From assembly GCA_965230195.1 (NCBI GenBank), contig OZ245997.1, forward strand, positions 3,906,001 through 3,970,000: 64,000 bases of DNA, written 5' to 3'. The notes under the pieces were generated by a model, which did no database searches, was not told the DNA's origin, and worked only from the letters and a program-made list of their open reading frames with translations. A program made the translations under genes and the position numbers. This document shows positions 9,487 to 16,918 of this stretch, in pieces; position 1 is the stretch's first letter; every line of letters begins with the position of its first letter. Source of the stretch: Putridiphycobacter sp965230195. Lineage in GTDB: Bacteria > Bacteroidota > Bacteroidia > Flavobacteriales_D > Crocinitomicaceae.

Positions 9487-9975
9487 TTACTTATCTTTTA
9501 ATTCATATCTGCGAAACTCTTTTACAAAAGAATCGGTTTCTTTAAATCCAATCTTCTTTAACAGTGATTTTGATTGTTCATTATCATCACTGGTATAAGC
9601 TGTTATCAACTTCAATTCCATTTTCTCAAAACCAAAACTAATCACTCGTCTCACCGCTTCTTCCATTAATCCTCTTCTCCTGAATTTCTCACGCATAATA
9701 TATCCAACCTCCCCTGTATCATCCTTAAAACCCCGGTAATATCCACACGTACCAGCCAATTCACCATCAAGATAAAGCCCCCAGTTAATAGAATAACCGG
9801 CTTTATAACTTTCAGCGAGTTTCTCTAAAATCTCGGTTATACTCAGACCTGAACCTTTGAAGGAACCATAATATATGATTTCTTTCAGGGCATCAGCATC
9901 CTGCTCTTTCACATCCTTAAATTCCAGTCGGTCTGATTTAAAGACAGGAAACTCCGAAAATATATCTCGATTCAT
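9487..9975 (-). CDS. GNAT N-acetyltransferase, RimJ/RimL type
   Basis: The 162-residue protein has the order of the ribosomal-protein acetyltransferase group: SDRLEFKDVKEQDADALKE at the start, WGLYLDGELAGTCGYY in the middle, and the acetyl-CoA pyrophosphate loop near REKFRRRGLMEEA (a Q/RxxGxA-like motif). The C-terminal strand reads GFKETDSF. The acceptor substrate cannot be predicted. First gene of the pair with the TfoX-like protein, divergent from the membrane protein at 10079. Confidence 0.85.
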   Translation of the reverse strand: MNRDIFSEFPVFKSDRLEFKDVKEQDADALKEIIYYGSFKGSGLSITEILEKLAESYKAGYSINWGLYLDGELAGTCGYYRGFKDDTGEVGYIMREKFRRRGLMEEAVRRVISFGFEKMELKLITAYTSDDNEQSKSLLKKIGFKETDSFVKEFRRYELKDK

Positions 9976-10018
9976 AACAATATTTATTTTCAGGCAATAT
10001 CAAAACAATTGTTAAAAG

Positions 10019-10058
10019 TCCTGAGAATTATGCCTAAATGTATTAAAATAATTCAGGA
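10019..10058. repeat. Inverted repeat in a divergent promoter region
   Basis: TCCTGAGAATTAT at 10019-10031 pairs with ATAATTCAGGA at 10048-10058 with a single bulged base. It lies between the divergent GNAT and DUF2809 genes, 20 bp before the latter. It could be an operator or a leader hairpin. Confidence 0.4.
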
Positions 10059-10078
10059 ACATCATAGATTTAGAATAT

Positions 10079-10486
10079 ATGGTACAAAAAAAGATATTTC
10101 GTTTTAATCTCCCATACCTGATCATTGCTCTTTTTCTGTTTTTAACCGAAATTTTTATTGCCTTATTTTTCAAAGGACACTTCATCAGAATAATTTTTGG
10201 TGACTTTCTGGTTGTTATTCTTATTTATACTTTCCTGAGATCGATATTAAATGTGAGTATTATAAAAACTGCTTTAATCACACTCCTGTTTGCCTATAGT
10301 ATAGAATTCCTACAATATTTAAACATTCTGAATCTTTTGGGGCTTAAAAAGAGTACTGGGACTGATATTATACTAGGCTCTACATTCGATTGGAACGATA
10401 TAATGGCTTATACCCTGGGTATAGTTTCGGTTTTAATTATTGAGTTTATTTATTATTACCGAAAATTGAACCGGTCAATCAATTAA
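10079..10486 (+). CDS. DUF2809-like membrane protein
   Basis: The 135-residue protein has four membrane segments (about residues 12-30, 35-55, 60-85 and 105-127). The polar loop containing TGTDIILGSTFDWNDIMAYTLG between the last two helices is the feature I associate with DUF2809 proteins. No enzymatic function is known for that family. It stands alone with 91 bp to the next gene. Confidence 0.7.
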   Translation: MVQKKIFRFNLPYLIIALFLFLTEIFIALFFKGHFIRIIFGDFLVVILIYTFLRSILNVSIIKTALITLLFAYSIEFLQYLNILNLLGLKKSTGTDIILGSTFDWNDIMAYTLGIVSVLIIEFIYYYRKLNRSIN

Positions 10487-10577
10487 CCTCCGATTTACAC
10501 AAAAAATAATTATACTTTTAATGCCATTATCCTCGCATTTAATTATATATATTTAAAGTAATACTTAAAAAATTAAT

Positions 10578-10949
10578 ATGAAACTAGGCGCATTTTCCGT
10601 TAGTTTGAGCGTTAAAGACATCAACGTCTCAAAAGCATTTTATGAAAAACTGGGGTTTACCGTTTCCGGAGGAGATCTGAAAATGAATTACCTGATAATG
10701 AAAAACGAAACCACTTTAATTGGTTTGTTTCAGGGAATGTTTGAGAATAATATCCTGACTTTTAATCCGGGATGGGATTCGAATGCTAAAACGTTAGAAG
10801 ATTACAAAGATGTAAGAGAGATTCAAAGACAACTCAAATCACAGGATATTCAATTTGAACAGGAAGCAGACGAAACAACCACAGGTCCCGGAAGTTTTGT
10901 TATTCTTGACCCTGATGGTAATGCCATTTTAGTGGATCAACATATATAA
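10578..10949 (+). CDS. VOC (glyoxalase/bleomycin-resistance fold) protein
   Basis: A single 123-residue VOC protein with two beta-alpha-beta modules. The first module shows SVKDINVSKAFYEKLGF, the second ends in ILDPDGNAILVDQH, the usual C-terminal signature. These proteins bind metal or small molecules; candidate roles range from lyase to antibiotic binding and cannot be separated here. The AlkB-like gene follows after 21 bp. Confidence 0.85.
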   Translation: MKLGAFSVSLSVKDINVSKAFYEKLGFTVSGGDLKMNYLIMKNETTLIGLFQGMFENNILTFNPGWDSNAKTLEDYKDVREIQRQLKSQDIQFEQEADETTTGPGSFVILDPDGNAILVDQHI

Positions 10950-10970
10950 ATTCTTAATTAATCACCGAAA

Positions 10971-11483
10971 ATGGAAGGTATAACGTTTATTGAAACCTTT
11001 ATTGATTATAGCACAGATTTATTTGAAACACTTAAAATGAATGTTGAATGGGATGAACGAATGGTTGCCCGAAAAACAGCCAGTTACGGAAAAGCTTACA
11101 ACTATTCTCAAATTAAATACCCATTTCAACCTTTTACCAATGAACTTGATCAGTTAGTTAATGCTATAAATAATACTTTAAATTTTAAACCTAATAATTG
11201 CTTAATCAATTATTACCTGGATGGAAAATCTAAAATGGGATTTCATTCAGACCAAACTGATATTCTCCATAATGGTACCGGTGTTGCTATTCTATCGGTT
11301 GGTGCTACAAGAATATTAAGATTTAGAAAGATTGATAATCATGAATTGATCAGGGATTTTGAATTACCATCCGGTTCATTAATATATATGACAAGTGAGG
11401 TACAAAATAAATGGCAACATGCTATCCCCAAATCAGAGATTAATAAAGGCAGGATGAGCTTAACCTTCAGAAAAATAAAATGA
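10971..11483 (+). CDS. AlkB-like 2-oxoglutarate/Fe(II) dioxygenase
   Basis: The 170-residue protein carries the iron-binding triad HxD...H as H92, D94 (FHSDQTD) and H150 (WQHAIP), with R161 or R167 as the 2-oxoglutarate ligand in GRMSLTFR. NCLINYYLDG before the HxD matches AlkB-type N-x-Y-x-x-G substrate loops. The likely role is demethylation repair of alkylated nucleic acid. It probably shares a transcript with the VOC gene and ends 8 bp before a convergent gene. Confidence 0.85.
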   Translation: MEGITFIETFIDYSTDLFETLKMNVEWDERMVARKTASYGKAYNYSQIKYPFQPFTNELDQLVNAINNTLNFKPNNCLINYYLDGKSKMGFHSDQTDILHNGTGVAILSVGATRILRFRKIDNHELIRDFELPSGSLIYMTSEVQNKWQHAIPKSEINKGRMSLTFRKIK

Positions 11484-11491
11484 ATCAAATT

Positions 11492-11815
11492 CTAGTTGAT
11501 GGCTGCCTGAATTTCATAGGTGAAATCAGGAATTTTATAATGCGTTACTTTCCTGAATTTACGGTCTGATGAGATAACATCACTGATATGGCTCAATTCA
11601 AATCTATAAAAATAAGAGTCATTTTTATACTGAACCTCTCCATACAAAAAATGATCACCCATAATAGAGACACCAAGTAAATACGGTCTGACAATTACCT
11701 GATTACCATTATAACTGAATTCAATCTCTGTTAAATTAAGTATACTATTCTCAATCAGGCCCTTATCCTTTTCTATCATAGAAGATGATTTTTGCTTACT
11801 GTTATTTAGACTCAA
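11492..11815 (-). CDS. Small protein of unknown function, WYL-like fold possible
   Basis: The 107-residue protein has no signal peptide. Its C-terminal part (LYGEVQYKNDSYFYRFELSHISDV) looks like the strand pattern of a WYL or Sm-like barrel, where a residue stretch after the strands contacts ligands. No DNA-binding domain is attached. The gene converges on the AlkB-like gene. The function is unknown. Confidence 0.5.
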   Translation of the reverse strand: MSLNNSKQKSSSMIEKDKGLIENSILNLTEIEFSYNGNQVIVRPYLLGVSIMGDHFLYGEVQYKNDSYFYRFELSHISDVISSDRKFRKVTHYKIPDFTYEIQAAIN

Positions 11816-11948
11816 AGGTAACTATAAATTCAATTTATTGGCTTGTAATGTATATTCTCAGTTTATGAATCAAAAACCTTCATTTTAAGTGATTTTTTGT
11901 ACCTTGACAAGGTATTTACGTTTCCATCCCCGAATAATTCAATTTGAT

Positions 11949-12416
11949 ATGAATTCGAATAAGGGAAAGCAATTGCTTATAAAAAAGGTCACATCAGACC
12001 CTAAACGACTTTTTTTAATTGATGGTATTGGTGCACTTTTAACGGCTTTTAGCCTTGGGATTGTCCTGATAAAATTCGAACACCTTTTTGGAATGCCTAT
12101 TACAACCCTTAATTACCTGGCTCTTATAGCTTGTATATATGCATTGTACTCAATTACCTGTCACCTGATTTTAACAAAAAACCAAACCGGATTTCTACTT
12201 GGAATTATTACAGGAAATATACTGTATTGTATGATTTCTATTGGTGCTGTAGTCTATCACAATAAAAGTCTTACACCTTTGGGTTGGACCTATTTTATTG
12301 TTGAGATTATTATAATAATTGCCCTGGTAAGACTGGAATGGATAACTTATTCAAATCTAAAGTATAAAAACAAGTCATTCTCTACCCGAACAGTTACGTT
12401 TCATAGTAAAGCATAA
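11949..12416 (+). CDS. Four-helix membrane protein of unknown function
   Basis: The ATG at 11949 is preferred to an upstream in-frame start because the residues before it are basic and not conserved-looking, and because a TACCTTGA element (like TAnnTTTG) sits at about 11900-11907. The 155-residue product has membrane helices near residues 20-40, 48-70, 78-100 and 108-128. I do not recognise the family. It converges on the DoxX gene with a shared terminator between. Confidence 0.55.
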   Translation: MNSNKGKQLLIKKVTSDPKRLFLIDGIGALLTAFSLGIVLIKFEHLFGMPITTLNYLALIACIYALYSITCHLILTKNQTGFLLGIITGNILYCMISIGAVVYHNKSLTPLGWTYFIVEIIIIIALVRLEWITYSNLKYKNKSFSTRTVTFHSKA

Positions 12417-12441
12417 CCCGGGAAACAATAAAATTAGACGA

Positions 12442-12471
12442 AAAAAGGAGCAATGTTATTTGCTCCTTTTT
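12442..12471. terminator. Bidirectional intrinsic terminator
   Basis: AAAAAGGAGCAA at 12442-12453 and TTGCTCCTTTTT at 12460-12471 form a perfect 12-bp stem around a 6-base loop. The A-run on the left and T-run on the right allow termination from both sides. It lies between the convergent genes ending at 12416 and 12478. Confidence 0.85.
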
Positions 12472-12477
12472 CAATTT

Positions 12478-12852
12478 TTAACCTTCTGCTTTACTATTTT
12501 CTAATCTTCTGTAAAAGATATAAGAAACCGCAAGGATTGTCAATGCCATCAAAGGTCCGTAAAACCCACCATCACCAGCATTTAAATGACCCGCCATAGC
12601 CAGAAGAAATACATAAGTTAAACCGGCATAAGCCCATTCCTTAAGTATTTTTGACTTATTGGTCCAAATGGCCACTAACGCAAGAGTTTTGGCGACTCCC
12701 AGTGGATAAATAATGTGGGGTGGATAATTAAGTGACAATACCATTTCCTTAACCATTTCAAATTCGAAAATATACCGGGATACTCCCATCAACATTAATG
12801 CTGTAAATATTCCCGTAGCGATTCTGTAAATTAATAAATCTCTCTTTTTCAT
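12478..12852 (-). CDS. DoxX-like membrane protein
   Basis: The 124-residue protein has four hydrophobic helices and the DoxX-like layout: RIATGIFTALMLMGVSRY in helix 1, PLGVAKTLALVAIW in helix 2, a YAGLTYVFLLAMAGHLNAGD turn in helix 3. Members sit next to oxidoreductases or thiol metabolism genes. Here it follows the nitroreductase with 6 bp between them, so the two are an operon, probably repressed by the MarR protein encoded upstream. Confidence 0.8.
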   Translation of the reverse strand: MKKRDLLIYRIATGIFTALMLMGVSRYIFEFEMVKEMVLSLNYPPHIIYPLGVAKTLALVAIWTNKSKILKEWAYAGLTYVFLLAMAGHLNAGDGGFYGPLMALTILAVSYIFYRRLENSKAEG

Positions 12853-12858
12853 ATTGTT

Positions 12859-13494
12859 TTAGTTTATTTCTACTATAAAATCTGATCTTCTCTTTCTTAC
12901 TTTGTTTTCTTTAGAGTGAACATCTTCATCTGATCTGTATCCAATTGGCAGGATAACAACCGGCATTAATTTTTCAGATTCAAGTCCCAATAAATCCTGA
13001 TATTTATTTGGCTCAAAACCTTCCATAGGACAACTGTCAATTCTTAACTCTGCAGCGGCTGCCATTACAGTACCTAAAGCTATATAAGCCTGATTTCTTG
13101 CCCACATATACCTTGCAGCAGCATCCATGGCTCCAATAATGTGAGATTTCATTGAATCAGAATAGCCTTGTAAAGCATCTTTGCTTACTCCCTTAACCTC
13201 AGCAGCACGGTCAATATATCGGTCAACAACACCTTCGTCTATTCCTGTTTCAACTGAAAATACCAGTACGTGAGAAGCATCTTTAACCTGTTGCTGTGCA
13301 TATGAAACGGGTAAAAGCTTTGATTGAAGCTCTTCCCCATTTACCACTACAATTTTAAAAGGTTGTAAACCTCCTGATGTTGGAGCAAGATTACCGGCTT
13401 CCAATAATACTTCAAGGTCTGCATTACTAACCTTTTTTGACGGATCAAACTTCTTAATTGCTGCCCTCCATTTTAACGATTCTATTAAACTCAT
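12859..13494 (-). CDS. Nitroreductase-family NAD(P)H oxidoreductase
   Basis: The 211-residue flavoprotein starts with the family pattern SLKWRAAIKKFDPSKKV and continues with EAGNLAPTSGGLQPFKIVVV, which binds FMN. The C-terminal part has PMEGFEPNKYQDLLGL and VILPIGYRSDED, also typical of NfsB-type enzymes. Substrates are likely quinones or nitroaromatics. It heads a two-gene operon with the DoxX-like gene, and a palindrome shared with the marR promoter lies 54 bp upstream of its start. Confidence 0.9.
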   Translation of the reverse strand: MSLIESLKWRAAIKKFDPSKKVSNADLEVLLEAGNLAPTSGGLQPFKIVVVNGEELQSKLLPVSYAQQQVKDASHVLVFSVETGIDEGVVDRYIDRAAEVKGVSKDALQGYSDSMKSHIIGAMDAAARYMWARNQAYIALGTVMAAAAELRIDSCPMEGFEPNKYQDLLGLESEKLMPVVILPIGYRSDEDVHSKENKVRKRRSDFIVEIN

Positions 13495-13547
13495 GATTTG
13501 TTTTATTTGTTTGTTTTTATTTGTTTACTTATTATTTTACATGTATT

Positions 13548-13565
13548 TATTCTCCTTGGAAAATA
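13548..13565. promoter_or_regulatory. Putative MarR operator upstream of the nitroreductase
   Basis: TATTCTCCTTGGAAAATA is an imperfect copy of the perfect palindrome before marR. Including the following TTTT the two sites match at 20 of 22 positions in the same orientation. It lies between marR and the nitroreductase gene. Confidence 0.6.
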
Positions 13566-13581
13566 TTTTGTAAAATTTTTT

Positions 13582-14043
13582 TTACTCCCTCATCTTATCA
13601 AAAATATCACTGCAGAACTTAGCCTCCTCACCCGAAATTTTGTTCATAAAACTTAAATACTCCTTATTCTCATCTTCATCAATTTTATGGACTAAATCCA
13701 ATCCTTTATCTGTTATTCCAAGGTAAACTACCCTCCTGTCTTCCTCACTTCTTTTACGGGCAACAAGTCCTTTATCTAATAATTTATCCGACAATCTTGT
13801 AGCATTTGGCGCCTTCTCCACCATCAATTCTTTAATTTCCTGCATTGTCACCCAATCCCTTTCTCTTTTCTTTGCTCCTATTAAAATCCTTAAAATATTG
13901 AGTTGCTGAATTGACAAGTTATAAGGCTTCAAAAATTCAAATACCCTGTTTTTAAACCAGTTTGTGGTAAAAACCAAATTTGCGATAAACCGCTGTTTAT
14001 CGTTTGCAAATTTCATTTTTAACTCCTCGTCTATTTTGGACAT
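13582..14043 (-). CDS. MarR-family transcriptional regulator
   Basis: Winged-helix dimer regulator of 153 residues from the start at 14043. This start is preferred to one ten codons upstream because a perfect -7 element sits at 14061-14068, and transcription would begin after the upstream ATG. The winged helix includes LSIQQLNILRILIGA, the recognition helix around KAPNATRLSDKLLDKGLV, and the wing RKRSEEDRRVVYLGITDKG. MarR proteins usually repress adjacent genes and are released by phenolic or oxidant ligands. The nitroreductase-DoxX operon directly downstream is the obvious target. Confidence 0.9.
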   Translation of the reverse strand: MSKIDEELKMKFANDKQRFIANLVFTTNWFKNRVFEFLKPYNLSIQQLNILRILIGAKKRERDWVTMQEIKELMVEKAPNATRLSDKLLDKGLVARKRSEEDRRVVYLGITDKGLDLVHKIDEDENKEYLSFMNKISGEEAKFCSDIFDKMRE

Positions 14044-14060
14044 CTGATAATAATTTAGGA

Positions 14061-14095
14061 CAAATGTATACAAAATTTATTTTCCATGGAAAATA
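14061..14095 (-). promoter_or_regulatory. marR promoter with overlapping palindromic operator
   Basis: On the minus strand TACATTTG (14068 to 14061) is a perfect -7 element. The 18-bp perfect palindrome TATTTTCCATGGAAAATA at 14078-14095 is centred 18.5 bp upstream of it, over the -33 and spacer region. A bound protein would block polymerase, which fits autorepression by MarR. Confidence 0.7.
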
Positions 14096-14190
14096 TTTTC
14101 ATGTTTTTTTTTACGTTTAACAACTAAATCGAGGTTATTTCAGGCCTTAAAGCATCAAAAAATTTCCAAAACGATCCTCTTTTTTGTAAA

Positions 14191-14227
14191 TTGTGAGACT
14201 AAATATCACAACCGGAAGTTAATTTTG
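14191..14227 (+). promoter_or_regulatory. Dyad and -7 element before the gene at 14294
   Basis: TTGTGA at 14191-14196 and TCACAA at 14206-14211 form an inverted repeat with a 9-bp spacer. Its centre lies 19 bp upstream of the -7 element TAATTTTG at 14220-14227. The placement is like that of a repressor site. Confidence 0.5.
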
Positions 14228-14293
14228 TAAAACATTTAACCAGATAAATTGATAACCACCATTTCCCTGGTCGGTTTAACTAAACAAATACTT

Positions 14294-14719
14294 ATGAACC
14301 ATCATCTCAGCCTGTCTGATGCCGAATTTGAGACAAAATTTGAAGACACCTCTTTCCCCCCTACCCTGTTCAATCATGAAGCACACCTTAGATTAGCCTG
14401 GATTCACATTAAAAAATATGGAACAGAACAGGCTATTAAAAACGTCTGCCGGCAAATTATTAACTATGTAAACAAACTTGCTGCAGAGGATAAATATAAT
14501 TCAACTCTAACAGTGGCCTCAGTGAAAATTATCAGTCATTTCATGAACCGGTCGCATGCAACAACCTTCACCGACTTTATTTTGGAATTTCCGCAACTAA
14601 AAACAAATTTTAAATCATTAATTGACACTCACTATAGTATTGATATTTACCGATCAAGACAAGCAAAAAATGCTTATATTGAACCTGACTTGCAACCATT
14701 TATAGACCTTAAGTATTAA
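14294..14719 (+). CDS. Conserved hypothetical protein (FNHEAHLRLAW family)
   Basis: The ATG at 14294 is chosen over an in-frame TTG 45 bp upstream. The 141-residue soluble protein contains FNHEAHLRLAWIHIKKYG near residues 25-42 and later SVKIISHFMNRS. I recall the HxxHLRLAW pattern from a family found in several phyla without assigned function; the spaced histidines could bind a metal. It is divergent from marR and followed by an OmpA-like gene after a repeat-containing gap. Confidence 0.6.
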   Translation: MNHHLSLSDAEFETKFEDTSFPPTLFNHEAHLRLAWIHIKKYGTEQAIKNVCRQIINYVNKLAAEDKYNSTLTVASVKIISHFMNRSHATTFTDFILEFPQLKTNFKSLIDTHYSIDIYRSRQAKNAYIEPDLQPFIDLKY

Positions 14720-14777
14720 GGAAAAAGTATTAAGTATTAAGTAATTGGAAATCAGAAAATCGAAACTGTTAACTGAA
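14708..14777 (+). repeat. Modular intergenic repeat, locus A
   Basis: The gap and the end of the preceding gene hold AAGTATTAAG repeated three times, followed by GGAAATCAGAAAATCG and AACTGTTAACTG. These words recur, in the same order, in the intergenic repeats listed at 15258, 41570, 43610, 44928, 55800, 56415 and 63285. Confidence 0.6.
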
Positions 14778-15260
14778 ATGAAAAATTTAATTTTATGTCT
14801 GCCGTTTTTAAATATTCATATTAATTATGCGCAAACATTCCAACTGAACGATACTACTTTTGAAGTGGGTGATGTTTATACTTCCACCCCCCGAATATAT
14901 TTTGACCTGTGTAAACCGATCATACAATCACGTTCTTATAATCATTTAGATAGTATTGCCCGATTTCTTATAAAATATGATAGTCTGCATATAGAAATTG
15001 GCTGGCATACCGACAGCAGAGGCAGTGACAATTTAAGCACAAGACTCGATCGAAAAAGAGCGGAAAGTATTGTAGAATATTTGCATCAGAAAGGAGTTAG
15101 TAAGGAAAGAATGATACCTAAAGGTTTCGGCAAAACACAGCCCTTAATACCCAAGGGAAAGATTGATCAAATGAAAACAGACAAGGAAAAAGAGGAGGCC
15201 CATGCCATTAATAGAAGAACAACATTTAAAATTATTAAAATTGAACCGGTTAATGGATAG
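14778..15260 (+). CDS. OmpA-family cell-envelope protein
   Basis: The ATG at 14778 gives a signal peptide (MKNLILCLPFLNIHINYAQ) and a 160-residue protein; the TTG further upstream lies in repeat DNA. The OmpA C-terminal peptidoglycan-binding domain is clear: YFDLCKPIIQ, then IEIGWHTDSRGSDNLSTRL with the conserved TD and R, then RAESIVEYLHQKGV and RRTTFKII. It is almost only this domain, without a barrel, so it is probably a periplasmic anchor. Confidence 0.85.
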   Translation: MKNLILCLPFLNIHINYAQTFQLNDTTFEVGDVYTSTPRIYFDLCKPIIQSRSYNHLDSIARFLIKYDSLHIEIGWHTDSRGSDNLSTRLDRKRAESIVEYLHQKGVSKERMIPKGFGKTQPLIPKGKIDQMKTDKEKEEAHAINRRTTFKIIKIEPVNG

Positions 15261-15335
15261 TAAGTATTAAGTAATAAGTAGAAAAGTAATAAGGAATTGG
15301 AAACCCGTAACCCGTAACCTAACATATTAAAATAA
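15258..15335 (+). repeat. Modular intergenic repeat, locus B
   Basis: Contains AAGTATTAAGTAATAAGTA and AAAGTAATAAGGAATTGGAA, then CCCGTAACCCGTAACC. The first words match locus A, showing the same family in the same orientation 550 bp away. Confidence 0.55.
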
Positions 15336-15336
15336 A

Positions 15337-15678
15337 GTGAAAATCAATCTACACCGAAAGAAATTCAAATCGATAAGTAGTTCAGGCAATGCTGAGGTAT
15401 CTCAACAAACAGTATTTCAGTATTACCAAAACGGTCAATTGATATGGGCAGATTATGAAGGCGGAGAAATCCTAAAAGGGAGTTTAATTGGAAAATATAC
15501 CGAAGAAGACCATTTCGAATTTACATATCAACACATTAATACGAATTTTGAACTAATGACAGGAAAATGTAAATCATATCCCAAAATTGACGAAAGCGGT
15601 AAAATCATTTTAGAAGAGTTCTGGCAATGGACCTGTGGAGACGAATCGAAAGGGGAATCAGTTTTAAAAGAAATATAA
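15337..15678 (+). CDS. Small conserved protein (misnamed acetylglutamate synthase family)
   Basis: The 113-residue protein begins at a GTG. It shows the pattern VFQYYQNGQLIWADYEGGEI, GSLIGKYTEEDHFEFTYQHIN and LMTGKCKSYP, ending EFWQWTCGDESKGESVLKEI. Databases often label similar short proteins n-acetylglutamate synthase, but no GNAT fold is visible, so that name should not be trusted. The strands suggest a small beta barrel. It precedes the YafY-type regulator by 6 bp. Confidence 0.7.
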   Translation: MKINLHRKKFKSISSSGNAEVSQQTVFQYYQNGQLIWADYEGGEILKGSLIGKYTEEDHFEFTYQHINTNFELMTGKCKSYPKIDESGKIILEEFWQWTCGDESKGESVLKEI

Positions 15679-15684
15679 TTTATT

Positions 15685-16410
15685 ATGGCAATTGATAAAC
15701 CAAGACTAATAAGGTTAACGGCAATTCTTACACAATTGCAATCAAAACAACTGTTGACTGCCAGAGCAATAGCTGAAAAACACGACATAAGCATCAGAAC
15801 TGTTTACAGAGACATCAGAACACTTGAACAATCTGGGGTACCAATTATAACTGAAGAAGGCAAAGGATATTCTATTATGGAAGGCTATAAATTACCGCCT
15901 GTAATGTTTACCCAGGAAGAGGCCAATGCTATGATTACCGTTGAGCAACTGGTAAAAAAGAATAAAGACCAATCTTTGTCAGATCATTATGAAAGTGCCA
16001 TTACTAAAATCAAATCGGTTCTGAAGTATAATCAGAAAGAAAAAACAGAATTGCTTTCTGAAAGAATTCAAGTCAGGAATAATAATGCTAACGAAAAAAC
16101 CAGTCATTACCTTATTCAGCTTCAGTCAGCCATTACTCAATATCAAATCGCAAATATTAAGTACATATCTTTAAGTGACCAAATAAGCCAAAGAGCTGTA
16201 GAACCATTCGCATTATACACTACGAAAGACAATTGGGTTTTGATTGCTTTTTGTAAAACCAAAAAGGACTTTAGGGCATTCAGGCTAGATTGTATACAAA
16301 ATTTGGAAGTAACCAATGAGTATTTTGAACCACATAATATGACATTAGAACAATACCTGGAAACCTGCAGAAAAAAATGGAAGAGTACCCCTGACAATAG
16401 ATTGTCATAA
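15685..16410 (+). CDS. YafY-type HTH-WYL transcriptional regulator
   Basis: The 241-residue regulator has an N-terminal HTH_11 domain (KPRLIRLTAILTQLQSKQ, then RAIAEKHDISIRTVYRDIRTL) and a C-terminal WYL domain (VEPFALYTTKDNWVLIAFC, DFRAFRLDCI). WYL domains bind ligands and control transcription of neighbours. Its last codons contain a palindrome that sits at the activation distance from the promoter of the next gene (see 16392), so the GyrI-like and DUF1801 genes are probable targets. Confidence 0.88.
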   Translation: MAIDKPRLIRLTAILTQLQSKQLLTARAIAEKHDISIRTVYRDIRTLEQSGVPIITEEGKGYSIMEGYKLPPVMFTQEEANAMITVEQLVKKNKDQSLSDHYESAITKIKSVLKYNQKEKTELLSERIQVRNNNANEKTSHYLIQLQSAITQYQIANIKYISLSDQISQRAVEPFALYTTKDNWVLIAFCKTKKDFRAFRLDCIQNLEVTNEYFEPHNMTLEQYLETCRKKWKSTPDNRLS

Positions 16411-16436
16411 GGTGCATTTACATTTGCTTCAAATTA
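16392..16436 (+). promoter_or_regulatory. Palindromic operator and -7 element before the GyrI-like gene
   Basis: TGACAATAGATTGTCA at 16392-16407 is a dyad with 7-bp arms around AG, lying inside the end of the YafY-type gene. TACATTTG at 16429-16436 is a perfect -7 element. Centre to element start is 29.5 bp, identical to the spacing at three Crp/Fnr operators in this window. Confidence 0.65.
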
Positions 16437-16448
16437 AAAAAAGAAATT

Positions 16449-16907
16449 ATGCAAAATGTAAAAATTGAACCTTTTAAACTAATCGGAATTTCAGTAAGAA
16501 CAACTAACGAAAACGGACAGGCCGCAAAAGAGATTGCAGATCTGTGGCAAAAATTTTTGTCTGAAGATATCCTCAATCAAATTCCCGATAAAATTGATAA
16601 TACCATCTATTCGTTATACACAAATTATGAAGGAGACCATACCAAACCATATACCGCCATTCTTGGTTGTAAGGTTAACCAACTTAATGCAATTCCTGAA
16701 GGAATGACAGGTATGTCGTTTGACGGTGGTAATTATGTTAAAACCACTGCCAAAGGTGACCTGACTAAAGGATTAATTGTAAACGAATGGTCAAAAATCT
16801 GGAACCTTGACCTTAACCGACGGTTTACTGCAGATTTTGAGGTCTTCGGAGAAAAAGCACAGAATCCAATGGATGCCGAAGTCGACTTTTTAGTTGCTGT
16901 TCAATAA
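16449..16907 (+). CDS. GyrI-like effector-binding domain protein
   Basis: The 152-residue protein is a free-standing AraC effector-binding (GyrI-like) domain: KIEPFKLIGISVRTTNENG at the start, a central IYSLYTNYEGDHTKPYTAILGCKV and a C-terminal RRFTADFEVFGE. Such domains bind hydrophobic small molecules or, in E. coli GyrI, DNA gyrase. It is followed by the DUF1801 gene after 11 bp and probably shares its transcript. Confidence 0.85.
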   Translation: MQNVKIEPFKLIGISVRTTNENGQAAKEIADLWQKFLSEDILNQIPDKIDNTIYSLYTNYEGDHTKPYTAILGCKVNQLNAIPEGMTGMSFDGGNYVKTTAKGDLTKGLIVNEWSKIWNLDLNRRFTADFEVFGEKAQNPMDAEVDFLVAVQ

Positions 16908-16918
16908 ATTGACTTATA

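Noticed and set aside
15337..15678. N-acetylglutamate synthase annotation for the small protein
   Set aside because: No acetyltransferase fold or acetyl-CoA motif is visible; the name appears to be a propagated database label.
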